Source of the DNA: Bacteroidia bacterium
Lineage (GTDB): Bacteria; Bacteroidota; Bacteroidia; Cytophagales; Cyclobacteriaceae
Direction: 5' to 3'
NCBI GenBank assembly: GCA_030432655.1
Contig: JAUILA010000024.1
Coordinates: forward strand, 1 to 64,000
DNA length: 64,000 nt
Under the pieces are notes generated by a model that saw only the letters and a list, made by a program, of their open reading frames with translations, was not told the origin of the DNA and searched no databases. Shown in pieces: positions 52,962 through 62,487 of the stretch. Numbering within the stretch: the stretch's first letter is position 1; the number at the start of each line of letters is the position of its first letter. The position numbers were made by a program, and so were the translations under genes.

Positions 52962-53855
52962 ATGTCGGAGAATAAAATGGATATTTCAGCACACGATGAC
53001 AGGGATCCAAATCCGTGGCTCGCATTGTACCTCGACGATAGTATTCCAATAAACTCAACGACCAAGCTGGCCTTGATGAGGGACAATGCATCCAGATCAG
53101 CCAGGTATCTGCTTCCCATAATTCAGCTTTGGTCAAAACTGTGCATGTTCTTTATTCATGTTTTTAAATTCTTTTTCCCACGATTGATCAATTCTTCAAA
53201 AATTTTACACCGGATACTATCCTGGGGGCTTAAGCGATTTGTGAGTCCGGATGCCAATTTGTTGATATTCAGACATTTTCATGTGGGGACTGAAATACTA
53301 CAGTTTATCGCAGGCAACATTCCCAATGTGGAAATTGTGGGCAATCCGCTTAAACCGAGAGATTTTGAGGACATCAAGGATGATTTATTTCTGAAGCATG
53401 ACCTTAACCTGTACAATTTCGTGATCCGGCTGAATAGTCAGCTCATGGCAAAAAAGATAACTATAAGTCCGCCCGATAAGCTTAATCTGGAAATGATCTC
53501 AGAAGACCAGTTTGAGCATATTGAATTTCCCAGAAAGTGGACCAATATTCTTGATTTAAGATCTGCTATCGAACTCTTCACTCCCTTTTATCAATTATTT
53601 TTAACCTCAAATGATTTTCTCAGGGCTTCAAATTCATTGCAGCTCGATGAAACAATTGCCATTTATTCCTCTCAGATTTTAAACACCCCCGGGCATCTGG
53701 GTTTAATTAATAATAAACATCCCATGGTACCGCAAACCACGTACAGTGTGGCTTATCGATTAGTATTGCATGGCCTGGCGGCAGAAACACTTCATGAAGT
53801 GCTTGTCAAAATGAAACACAATGAAAATCGGGATGGCGTGGTGACACCGAGATGA
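52962..53855 (+). CDS. unknown protein with metal-like His/Glu motifs, partner of ketosynthase
   Basis: 297 residues. No family recognised. A hydrophobic stretch at about 49-75 (PIIQLWSKLCMFFIHVFKFF) could anchor it to the membrane. Possible metal motifs: H105-x-H107-x3-E111 (RHFHVGTE), H245 and H253 (PGHLGLINNKHP), and E275-x2-H278 (AETLHE). Their spread across the chain could form a helix-bundle di-metal site, but this is inference. The start is 8 bp after the KAS III fusion stop, so the two are a single transcriptional unit and probably act in the same pathway. Confidence 0.6.
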   Translation: MSENKMDISAHDDRDPNPWLALYLDDSIPINSTTKLALMRDNASRSARYLLPIIQLWSKLCMFFIHVFKFFFPRLINSSKILHRILSWGLKRFVSPDANLLIFRHFHVGTEILQFIAGNIPNVEIVGNPLKPRDFEDIKDDLFLKHDLNLYNFVIRLNSQLMAKKITISPPDKLNLEMISEDQFEHIEFPRKWTNILDLRSAIELFTPFYQLFLTSNDFLRASNSLQLDETIAIYSSQILNTPGHLGLINNKHPMVPQTTYSVAYRLVLHGLAAETLHEVLVKMKHNENRDGVVTPR

Positions 53856-53945
53856 ACTGAATATGAATCAGTCGAGTTGCGCACAATTGGAGATATTAAT
53901 TGGTCAATAGAATAAAATCTGATTTAGTCTACTTATCTTTCCGGC

Positions 53946-55118
53946 GTGAAGCTTATTTATTTTTTCAGCTCGCGGCTGGTTCTATTTTTTTTATTTTTCC
54001 TGCTGCTTTTGTCGTGCCAGGATGCTTCGGCACAATGGGTGGACAAGGCCATTGAATTTTTTACCATTCATCCCAATAAACAGAAGTTCAGCGAGGACTC
54101 AACCCTCTACCCTTCCAAGATCGTACTCGCCCCCGTAATTATCTACACCCCGGAAACCAAACTGGGACTTGGCGTGGGAGCCAAATACCTGTTTAAACTG
54201 CGAGGATCGGGAGATGAAACACGAACTTCCAACATGCCGATGTCCGTAATTTATACGCTCGAAAACCAGTTCGTGGCCTATTCCGGTTTTGAAATATTCT
54301 CCAACCAGGAAAAATGGATGCTAACGGGAAACCTCCAGTTTCAAATCTTTCCCCAGTTTTATTACGGAATTGGACGCACAACGCCGGAGACTAATGAAGA
54401 AGAATTCACCTATAACCAGGTATTGATTGAACCCATTCTCCTCAAGCAGCTTTTCGCCCGCCACTTGTTCTTAGGCGGCGGGATTCGTTATAATCGAATC
54501 GGCGGGGTGGAAACAGTCCCTGATGGTCTGCTGGAAACAGACAACTATTCCGGTTCACAGGGATCAACATCTGTTGGAGCAGAGCTGGCTATCGTTTACG
54601 ACAGCCGGGATAACCTTCTTAATGCGCATAAAGGCTGGTACGCTGAATTCACGCATGGCATGTATGGTAAAATTCTGGGTGGAACCCACAAATTCCAGCT
54701 GACCCGGCTGGATTTACGACATTATTTCAGGCCCTTTAAAAACCGTCCATCCGTTTTGGCATTCCAGCTTGTCACGCATTTCAGTTTTAACGATGTTCCC
54801 CTGAATGAACTGGGAGCGCTCGGTGGCGGAGAGATCATGCGCGGATATTATGAAGGGCGGTACCTGGATCGTAATATGGTGGCCATGCAGGCGGAATATC
54901 GCTTCAACCTGACAGGCCGGCTCGGGGGCGTGGTATTTACCGGTGTCGGTGATGTGGCGCCCTCTGTACAGAGCTTTCGTTTCGCCAATCTGAGGGGATC
55001 CGTCGGGTTTGGAATCCGTTTTCTGCTGGACAGTCGCGAGGATCTTAATATTCGGGCGGACTGGGGTTTTGGCAATCGCACCAATAATTATTACCTGAAC
55101 ATTGCCGAGGCATTTTAG
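53946..55118 (+). CDS. BamA/TamA-family outer-membrane protein
   Basis: 390 residues from a GTG start (53946). Signal peptide-like N-terminus (ending LLSCQDASAQ, which may also serve as a lipobox-like stretch). No POTRA domains: only about 30 residues precede the barrel. Barrel strands start at LYPSKIVLAPVIIYTPETKL, and the family's loop-6-type motif RGYYEGRYLD (about 298-307) and C-terminal strand end NYYLNIAEAF are present. It belongs to Omp85-type D15 surface antigens. Ninety bp after the unknown partner gene, same strand; functional link uncertain. Confidence 0.8.
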   Translation: MKLIYFFSSRLVLFFLFFLLLLSCQDASAQWVDKAIEFFTIHPNKQKFSEDSTLYPSKIVLAPVIIYTPETKLGLGVGAKYLFKLRGSGDETRTSNMPMSVIYTLENQFVAYSGFEIFSNQEKWMLTGNLQFQIFPQFYYGIGRTTPETNEEEFTYNQVLIEPILLKQLFARHLFLGGGIRYNRIGGVETVPDGLLETDNYSGSQGSTSVGAELAIVYDSRDNLLNAHKGWYAEFTHGMYGKILGGTHKFQLTRLDLRHYFRPFKNRPSVLAFQLVTHFSFNDVPLNELGALGGGEIMRGYYEGRYLDRNMVAMQAEYRFNLTGRLGGVVFTGVGDVAPSVQSFRFANLRGSVGFGIRFLLDSREDLNIRADWGFGNRTNNYYLNIAEAF

Positions 55119-55221
55119 TCCGGTCATATTTTAATTTTCTGATTATAATTCTGCTGGAGAATATCAACCAGTCATTCACTCATATTGAATATTTCGGGAG
55201 TCAGGTAATTAGTTGCCAGAA

Positions 55222-56730
55222 CTACTGATTTCTGATAAGTTTGAACACAAACTCTTTAGTGGCATCTCTCCCATTTAAAACATCGTTCAAATCCGGCATG
55301 ACCGTATAGTCAGGAATAATGCCCCGCCCCTTCAATTCTACCTCAGGAACTGCCATCTGATATTTAACCAGAGGTGTATTGACATGTATTCCTGAATTCG
55401 GAAGAGTGAAAGCAATAAACGAACCCCCGTTCCCCCCTTCCATGGCTCCGCCCGTTTCGTTGCCGACCAGGACCGCAGATTTATTGGCTTTTGCAATGGC
55501 TGTAAACTCCGCGCAGGTAGAAGCGCAACCTTCATCCATAAGGATATAAACATTACCCCTAAACCGATTTTGCTTAGGTTTTACCGGCAATAGTGTCACA
55601 TTTCCCGCAGGCTCCATTTTATATGTTCCATCTTCCATCAGGGTGAGATACTCTTTAGAACTTTCAAGTTCTTCTGCACTGAAATCAGCATACTTAAGAA
55701 ATTCTGAATCAATCGTAATGGTCGACTGTCCGGCATAATACCTGACCTCCGAATCCGATTTCGCCAGGTAACTAAATAACTCCTGGCCCTGAATGTCCCA
55801 ACCGCCCCGGTTTCCACGAAGTTCGATAATCAGGTTTTCGATATTTGACTTATGTATTTTTTTCATATTTCGGTCCATAAACTTTCGAAACGCATCCCGC
55901 GCCTCATCCTCATCATGAATTCCATTAGAACCAAAGCTTGAAATACTGATGTAGGCAGTGGATGGCACTTCTTCAAGGATCTCCATATCCCAGTTCTTCT
56001 GTTTCTTATTATAAAATGCCATCATCTCTTTATTTAACGGGTTATTCACGTAATTCTTTTCCACGTATGAATAGTTCATGGCCGGAACTTTAACTGCTTT
56101 TTCCTGCCCTTCCAGATCCTTCAGCACAAGGTCAAAATTAGTCGGCCGCTCAACATACAGATAGTAATAAAGTGAAAACATACCCCCTTGAAGGTATTTA
56201 CGCAGCACTTCGTTGTTATTGCCATCTCTCACAAAGTAATTCTCAATGATTTCCCGGATCTCTTTAATTGATCTTCCGTTTATGGAGATCAATTCATCGC
56301 CCGGCATTATAGACTCCCCCTCAATACCAGTAAATAATACATACAGACGGCTATCAATAGGATACAAAAACAATGGGAATACCTTAAAGGAATTCTTCAG
56401 GGAGACCATGATATCTTCCACGGGAAATACCTGTGTGTGCGCACAACGGATTTGAGCACTGAATTGGCCGAGGAGATTATAAAATCTGTAAAACGGAAGA
56501 GCCTGGTCAATCTCTGTCTCAATAAGTCTGTATGCCTCATTAAATTCCGCCTTCGTTTGATACCTGTATAATCCGGGATGGGTTTCAGTGAGCAGCTGTC
56601 TGTAAAGAGACAGGTCTTCCCGCATTTGTTCCGTTGTCAGGATTTTAGATTTCAGAGAATCAGCTTCCTGACTGTAAAGGGGTAACATCGGAATGCTGGT
56701 CAAAAGGAGAATAAACAGTAGTTTCACCAT
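55222..56730 (-). CDS. S41-family peptidase
   Basis: 502 residues. Signal peptide (about 1-20), an N-terminal helical S41 region (LLTETHPGLYRYQTKAEFNE), a PDZ-like segment (GDELISINGRSIKEI), and the C-terminal processing peptidase domain with IELRGNRGGWDIQGQEL and the Ser-containing GCASTCAEFTAIAKANKSAV, GNETGGAMEGGN. The Ser/Lys dyad is plausible but the Lys was not pinned down. Periplasmic protease of unknown target. Divergent? No: it is on the minus strand like susD/susC, with a terminator between (56865-56892). Confidence 0.85.
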   Translation of the reverse strand: MVKLLFILLLTSIPMLPLYSQEADSLKSKILTTEQMREDLSLYRQLLTETHPGLYRYQTKAEFNEAYRLIETEIDQALPFYRFYNLLGQFSAQIRCAHTQVFPVEDIMVSLKNSFKVFPLFLYPIDSRLYVLFTGIEGESIMPGDELISINGRSIKEIREIIENYFVRDGNNNEVLRKYLQGGMFSLYYYLYVERPTNFDLVLKDLEGQEKAVKVPAMNYSYVEKNYVNNPLNKEMMAFYNKKQKNWDMEILEEVPSTAYISISSFGSNGIHDEDEARDAFRKFMDRNMKKIHKSNIENLIIELRGNRGGWDIQGQELFSYLAKSDSEVRYYAGQSTITIDSEFLKYADFSAEELESSKEYLTLMEDGTYKMEPAGNVTLLPVKPKQNRFRGNVYILMDEGCASTCAEFTAIAKANKSAVLVGNETGGAMEGGNGGSFIAFTLPNSGIHVNTPLVKYQMAVPEVELKGRGIIPDYTVMPDLNDVLNGRDATKEFVFKLIRNQ

Positions 56731-56864
56731 TCAATAGCAATTTTAATATGTCACATTTAAGATGACATCCGGAAGGTACAATAATTAAATTTTTTATTCT
56801 TTTAAGTTTGTCCCAATAACCAGCTTTAAGCCAAACCATTAGATTGTCAGCTACGGGGATAAAA

Positions 56865-56892
56865 AAAGCCCCGGGATGATTCCCGGGGCTTT
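56865..56892 (-). terminator. terminator after susD
   Basis: Stem AAAGCCCCGGGA (56865-56876) / TCCCGGGGCTTT (56881-56892), loop TGAT. On the minus strand it is followed by T7 (A-run 56861-56867), so it ends the susC-susD transcript and separates it from the S41 peptidase gene. Confidence 0.92.
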
Positions 56893-56929
56893 CCATTTTT
56901 AAATCCACCACTTGATGGACCATTCAATC

Positions 56930-58576
56930 TTAATTCTGGTTTCCTTCATTAAGATTCGGATTCGCATCAATTTCAGCCTGAGGGATTTTCCATATCCAAT
57001 CATCATTCACAGAAGGTGCATCCTGCATGAACCCGTCTCCGTAATAGCCGAGATCGGCCCCGGAGTTGGTCAGGTCAAGAGGCTCATCCCAGCGAATATG
57101 GTTTTCATATCCGAAGCCTTCACCATACAACTCCACATACCACTGAAACTTGATCTCATCGATCAATTGATCCTGTGTAGCAAAAGCGGATGCATCATAA
57201 TTGCTGTCCCTCTCTCCTACCAGTGCCTGCAAAGCGTCCTGAGCCGCTGCGATATTATTCTGCATTGCCTCTGCCTCAGCTTCGATCAGGTACATCTCTG
57301 AAGAACGCATCAGGATTATATCATCCGGATCGATGCTACCCGGGTTCTTGTTTTTGAACTTATAGTGCATATACGGATGAGTATTATGACCTGTATCATT
57401 CGTTCCGTATACGGTTCGAATCGAATCCCTGACAAAGATAAACCTTGCCTGATCATCATAATTCGGATCCGTTTCAGCGCTGCCTCCCTCATCATTGTTT
57501 GCAGACGGGTTGGTATTTGGTGCTAAGGGCAGAACTACGTCCTTGCGATAATCCGTATCCGGAATCATGTTATAAATCTCCGCATTGAAAATCTTAGGAT
57601 TACCCCTGTTCTGACTTCCGTTAAACGTATTGGAAATCAAATAGAAATAAGAACGGAAGAAAACCGTTTCCGTGCTGATCACATTACTTCCCCAGATTAC
57701 TTCAGGGAGATCAAGTGTATTGAATCCCGATTTCCAATCTGTTTCATCCATTAACGGGTAACCATCACGTGCCATTACCGCTGCTGATGCAGCCGTAGAC
57801 CAGTCACCACTTGATAAAGCAATACGCGCTTTAAGACCGTAGGCCACATTGATATTCAGGTTAGACTTACAAAATGCAGAACCGGAACAACGCGGGCTTG
57901 CCATTTCAAAATATCCGATTGATTCATCAATATCAGCATTCATCAAATCATAAATTTCCTGAACAGATGCTCGCGGTCCGCTCGTATAAGGAGGCTCTGT
58001 TCCTGTTTGTAATGGTACACCCGGATCTGAAGCCGGATTTCCCACCAGGTAGCCTTTGGCGAAATGCGTGATAAGATCATAGTAGGCATAGGCGCGGTAT
58101 GCGTAAGCCTGACCTAATATGTCTGCCATATCATCATCAACCGGGATGCCTTCATCAATAACTTTATTAATGATGGCACTGGCACTGGCAATCACGTGAT
58201 AACGCTGATACCACCTGTGGAAATTTATTCCGTCAGTTGGCAGGGTGTGAGCATTCCACTGAAGCTCGGCACGGAGCCATCCGTTACCCGGAGCGGAATG
58301 GATTACATTCCCTACAATAGCATCATCTGCTGAAACCCAGTAATGCTCACCTGAAAATGTTGATGAACCGCCGGGCAGAATCACCTGGGACTGGGCATAT
58401 AATAGACGGTGAAGTCCGTTAATTACAAGCCGCATGTTTGCAGCGGTTGACAGCGCATCGCTTGCGGCAATTGCATCTGTCGGAGTGCGCTCCAGAAATT
58501 CCTCTTCACAGCTGGTACTAAAGACTAGCAGAAAAGGGAGTAAGATATATATTATTTTACGTTTCATATTTTCCAA
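56930..58576 (-). CDS. SusD/RagB-family nutrient-binding lipoprotein
   Basis: 548 residues. Lipoprotein signal with FSTSCEE (Cys about 23), then RTPTDAIAASDALSTAANMR and the SusD N-lobe with TPR-like helices. C-terminal blocks SSEMYLIEAEAEAMQNNIAA, IKFQWYVELYGEGFGYENHI and PQAEIDANPNLNEGNQN are typical of the RagB/SusD family. It caps the SusC barrel and binds the imported substrate. Two bp after the susC stop, so co-transcribed; followed by a terminator. Confidence 0.93.
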   Translation of the reverse strand: MENMKRKIIYILLPFLLVFSTSCEEEFLERTPTDAIAASDALSTAANMRLVINGLHRLLYAQSQVILPGGSSTFSGEHYWVSADDAIVGNVIHSAPGNGWLRAELQWNAHTLPTDGINFHRWYQRYHVIASASAIINKVIDEGIPVDDDMADILGQAYAYRAYAYYDLITHFAKGYLVGNPASDPGVPLQTGTEPPYTSGPRASVQEIYDLMNADIDESIGYFEMASPRCSGSAFCKSNLNINVAYGLKARIALSSGDWSTAASAAVMARDGYPLMDETDWKSGFNTLDLPEVIWGSNVISTETVFFRSYFYLISNTFNGSQNRGNPKIFNAEIYNMIPDTDYRKDVVLPLAPNTNPSANNDEGGSAETDPNYDDQARFIFVRDSIRTVYGTNDTGHNTHPYMHYKFKNKNPGSIDPDDIILMRSSEMYLIEAEAEAMQNNIAAAQDALQALVGERDSNYDASAFATQDQLIDEIKFQWYVELYGEGFGYENHIRWDEPLDLTNSGADLGYYGDGFMQDAPSVNDDWIWKIPQAEIDANPNLNEGNQN

Positions 58577-58578
58577 TT

Positions 58579-61500
58579 TTAAAGACCAATATTTAAACCA
58601 ACTGAAAAGATCTTATTAGGATTATAGTCATTTCCAGCGCCGGTTCCGGCAAGGCTATACTGCGGGTTCAATCCCTGTCGTTCAGATTTGAACCACAGAT
58701 TTTCACCTGATACAAATACGCTCAGGTTGTTCAGGCCAATTCTCTCAAGTAAACTGCGGTTAAATGCATATGAGAGATTGATGTTACGTAAAGACATCCA
58801 CGATGCATCTGTCAGGAAACGGGTCGATTGTGTCTGCACCTGCTGTGCATTTCCATTCTCCAGACGCGGTACACTTGTGATATCCCCAGGCTGATTCCAT
58901 GCATTCAGTTGGTCAACGTGGTGTGATTCACCAAAATCTCCACTGCTCATCATCGCTGAATAGCCGTTATCAAGTATCTTTCCACCTTTAGAGTATGCGA
59001 ATAAAATATTCAGCGTAAATCCTTTGTAGTTCAAACTACTGTTAAATGACCCGATAAGATCAGGAATTGAGCTGTCACCGGTAAATGCACGGTTCGCATC
59101 TGCCCAGTCATTCGTTGTAACCTGGTTTCCTTCTCCATCCAGTACGGGCACGCCATTTCCGGTTTCCGGATCATCCTCAAAAACATAATAAAGCTGGTCT
59201 CCTGTGGCAGGATCCACACCTGCTGTATGGTAAATATAAAAGTCATAACGTGTGCGTCCGGCATCCCATCTTTTGGATCCATTCTGAAACGGATCAGGAA
59301 TACTCGTGATCTCATTGTTCAGGGTAGATGCAAGGGCTGTGACATCCCAGTTAAATCCATTAGGATTTCTCAGGATATGTGCTGTCAGGGACAGTTCCAG
59401 ACCACTGTTATACATATCTGCCACGTTTCCAGGAATTGAATTCAACCCATTGGAAATGGCAATAGGAATATTGTACAACAAATCCGTAGAGTTACGCTTG
59501 TAGTATTCCACGGTACCCTCAATCAGAAAATCAAACAAGGCAAAGTCCAGAGCTACGTCAAAACTTTCAATGGTTTCCCATGTAAGTGTGGAGTTACCAA
59601 GGTCGGACAAGGTAATGGCCGGATTTCCGGCATTCGATGTCAGAGCATACCTTGCCTGCCAGATATAAAAATCACCCAGGTTGTCATTTCCAACCTCACC
59701 ATACGATGCTCTCACTTTCAAGTCATCAATAAATGAGATGTTGCTCATGAAGCTTTCTTCGCTGATTCTCCAGGATACACCTGCTGAATAGAAATTACCC
59801 CACCGTACATCCGGTCCAAAAACCGAGCTTCCATCCCGGCGTCCTGACACGGACAGATAATACTTGTTATCATAGTTATAATTAACCCTTGCGAAGTATC
59901 CTTCCAGACCTTTATCAGTAGTCGCACCACCAATACTTACAGGAACCGAAAAGTTATCGAACTCGTAAATACCTTCAGCCACCTGAGTAGTAGCGAAAGT
60001 AGAGTTATCTTTAAACTCCCGGTCAAAGCTTTCATGACCCAACGTCACATCCAGTGAGTGAACATCATTGAAGCGGTTTTCATAAGTAAGTATCTGGTTA
60101 AAGTTTTCAACGATTCTGCGTGACCACGTTTCAGCATAACGGGCTGTCGGCTGTCCGTCACCCACTTCTGCGTTCTCATAATCCTTAAGTGTACGATCCT
60201 GATAATCTCTGCCATAGGTAAATCTGGCTGAAAGTCCTTTCACCCACGGAATTTCGATTTCAGCATAAGACCTGAATCCATAGCCATTCTCCCGGTCAAA
60301 AATATCGTTCAGGATAGCTTCTTCAATACCATGCCGGCCCGGACTCTGAGGTCGGGGTGATATTCCATATTGGTCATACCCTTCTCCCCGGTCAAAAACT
60401 CTGTTACCTGCAGCATCCGTTACAATTTGGCCGGTCGCATCGTCCACCAGCCATACAGGATAAATAGCTCCCATATTCTTGGCAAATCCGAACGGATTCA
60501 CAATACTTCCAGTACCTGCACCTCCGACACCACTTTGGTCAGAAAGCGACAGGTTTATATTACCACCAATAGTCAGCCAGTTATTGGCTTCATAGTCAAC
60601 TTTAAGTCTGCTGGTTAATCTTTCGTAATCACTTTCAATAACGTACCCTTCCTCTTTCAGATATCCGGTAGAGAAGAACATTGACGTTTTTTCATTTCCT
60701 CCTGCAATACTCAGATTATGGTTTTGCCTGTATCCTTGTCTCTGTAAGGCATCAAACCAATCCAGACCCGGATAACGTACCTCAGCATTCGGATTAATGT
60801 TTCCCTGTGTATCAACAATTTGATCATTCGCTACATTAAACGGGTTATAACCCAGGCGGTTGTAAATGGTGGCAGATGCCTCACCGTCCGGATCCGGATC
60901 GCCGTCAGCAATTAATGAATTCCTGTAGGCTTCCCACATTACCTCATAATACTGCTGAGGATTCGTGGCCTCATACTGATCAATAGCAGGCGACATCCAA
61001 CCAAACTGGGTAGAAAAATCTATCTGAGTAGGTCTTCCTTTTCCCCCTCCTTTTGTCGTGATAATCACCACGCCATTCGCTGCCCGTGATCCGTAAAGGG
61101 AAGTTGACGCAGCATCTTTGAGAATGGTCATTGATTCGATATCATCCTGGTTGATCAGGGAAAGCGAACCTTCAAACTGAACTCCGTCAACAATGTATAA
61201 CGGATCAGTTGAGCCGCCATTAAGCGTTCCAACTCCTCGAATTACCAGGTTAGGAGAAGAACCGGGAGCTCCTGAAGAATTGATAAACTGAACACCGGTA
61301 GCATTTCCCTCAATAGCCGAAAGAGGGTTGGTTGCCGGCCGCAGCTCAAAATTCTCCGCACCAATTGTCGATGCAGATCCTGTAAAATCTCGCTTCGTAC
61401 TTGTACCATAGGCAGTAATAATTACTTCCGCCAATTCCTCAGCATCCTGGCTCAGTGATACGTTAATCGTAGACCGGTTGTTTACCGGGATCTCCTGGCT

Positions 61501-61746
61501 GGCAAATCCGATAAAGCTAAATACCAGTGTCGCATTGTTACCTGGTACTTCGATGGAGTAATTTCCATCAATGTCGGTCACCCCGCCTGTGGAAGTCCCT
61601 TTGACTACCACGTTTACACCTGGGAGAGCAGATCCGTCATCTGCGCTTGTCACCTTTCCGGTGACTCTGATATTGTCTTGTGCCCATGTGTGACCAAAGG
61701 CAAAAAAGAGCATCAATGTAAAATAACTCAGTAGTTTTTTCTTCAT
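58579..61746 (-). CDS. SusC/RagA-family TonB-dependent transporter
   Basis: 1055 residues. Signal peptide, carboxypeptidase regulatory domain (about 25-100: VTGKVTSADDGSALPGVNVV, GGVTDIDGNYSIEV), then the plug (VIRGVGTLNGGSTDPLYIVD, IESMTILKDAASTSLYGSRA, ANGVVIITTKGG), and a 22-strand TonB-dependent barrel ending in FSVGLNIGL. TonB-box region near EVIITAYGT. The substrate is unknown: no glycoside hydrolase, sulfatase, ECF sigma or anti-sigma gene is near, unlike a typical polysaccharide utilisation locus. Overall an orphan SusC/SusD pair. Confidence 0.95.
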   Translation of the reverse strand: MKKKLLSYFTLMLFFAFGHTWAQDNIRVTGKVTSADDGSALPGVNVVVKGTSTGGVTDIDGNYSIEVPGNNATLVFSFIGFASQEIPVNNRSTINVSLSQDAEELAEVIITAYGTSTKRDFTGSASTIGAENFELRPATNPLSAIEGNATGVQFINSSGAPGSSPNLVIRGVGTLNGGSTDPLYIVDGVQFEGSLSLINQDDIESMTILKDAASTSLYGSRAANGVVIITTKGGGKGRPTQIDFSTQFGWMSPAIDQYEATNPQQYYEVMWEAYRNSLIADGDPDPDGEASATIYNRLGYNPFNVANDQIVDTQGNINPNAEVRYPGLDWFDALQRQGYRQNHNLSIAGGNEKTSMFFSTGYLKEEGYVIESDYERLTSRLKVDYEANNWLTIGGNINLSLSDQSGVGGAGTGSIVNPFGFAKNMGAIYPVWLVDDATGQIVTDAAGNRVFDRGEGYDQYGISPRPQSPGRHGIEEAILNDIFDRENGYGFRSYAEIEIPWVKGLSARFTYGRDYQDRTLKDYENAEVGDGQPTARYAETWSRRIVENFNQILTYENRFNDVHSLDVTLGHESFDREFKDNSTFATTQVAEGIYEFDNFSVPVSIGGATTDKGLEGYFARVNYNYDNKYYLSVSGRRDGSSVFGPDVRWGNFYSAGVSWRISEESFMSNISFIDDLKVRASYGEVGNDNLGDFYIWQARYALTSNAGNPAITLSDLGNSTLTWETIESFDVALDFALFDFLIEGTVEYYKRNSTDLLYNIPIAISNGLNSIPGNVADMYNSGLELSLTAHILRNPNGFNWDVTALASTLNNEITSIPDPFQNGSKRWDAGRTRYDFYIYHTAGVDPATGDQLYYVFEDDPETGNGVPVLDGEGNQVTTNDWADANRAFTGDSSIPDLIGSFNSSLNYKGFTLNILFAYSKGGKILDNGYSAMMSSGDFGESHHVDQLNAWNQPGDITSVPRLENGNAQQVQTQSTRFLTDASWMSLRNINLSYAFNRSLLERIGLNNLSVFVSGENLWFKSERQGLNPQYSLAGTGAGNDYNPNKIFSVGLNIGL

Positions 61747-62196
61747 TTTAGCTTGGTTTAGGTTAGAAAAACTATTTGATAGTATAAAAATAGAATAAGG
61801 GGTTAAAATAAATAGGCAAATAGAAAAAAAGAGAACATTTTTTGATGACTTTATTTCCTACTTGTCAATTTGAAGACCAATTTTTACCCTATCGGTAATC
61901 ATTTTTATGCATTTCACCGGTATAACACTCAGAATTCATGGTCAAATTGATCTGAATTTATTGTGGGAGAATAATTTTTTGATTTTATATAAGCGGTAAC
62001 TGCCAGATAAACCGTTTGGTACTAAATTTTATTAGCCCGCGATATCAAAACCTGAATACCATATTATCACGATAATCAACTATGCTAAAAAAAGAGGTAA
62101 TTTAAAGTGACTGGAACTACCTGAATACAACCACCCTGAAGAAGTCAATATCTTTTAAAAATTTCAGGGTATAACCGATTTGTTCTGGCCGCGGGA
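61747..62196. other. intergenic region upstream of susC
   Basis: About 450 bp with no convincing gene. A+T-rich runs at 61790-61840 are likely promoter DNA of susC on the minus strand; no clear -7 TAnnTTTG element was fixed. No sigma/anti-sigma gene. The right part borders the truncated serine hydrolase. Confidence 0.5.
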
Positions 62197-62487
62197 ATGA
62201 AACTACTATTTACGGTTTATTTATCAGGCGTCTTTCTTGGCTCCGCTTTCGCTCAATCTCATTCAGAAAAAATTGACGCGATAATGAACGCATTTCACGA
62301 GGTGAACCAATTCAACGGATCTGTATTGGTAGCGGAACACGGGCAAATTATTTATAAAGGCGGGTTTGGCAATGCCAATATGGAGTGGTTTATAGCTAAT
62401 AAAGCCGACACTACTGAACAATTCAACACAAGCCATTCTCCGGGAAGAATAAAAAGAATGCCTCCAAACCAATTCAGTCTTCCGTAA
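62197..62487 (+). pseudogene. truncated serine hydrolase (beta-lactamase/D-Ala-D-Ala carboxypeptidase type)
   Basis: 96 codons. Residues 1-20 form a signal peptide, and about 25-68 match the start of a class C beta-lactamase-like serine hydrolase (KIDAIMNAFHEVNQFNGSVL, VAEHGQIIYKGGFGNANMEW). In the family this continues to a serine motif SxxK at about residue 80-90; here the sequence changes abruptly after NKADTTEQFNTSHSPG and no SxxK, YxN or KTG motif follows. The frame then stops. A remnant of a larger gene, its 3' part removed, is the best reading. Confidence 0.65.
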
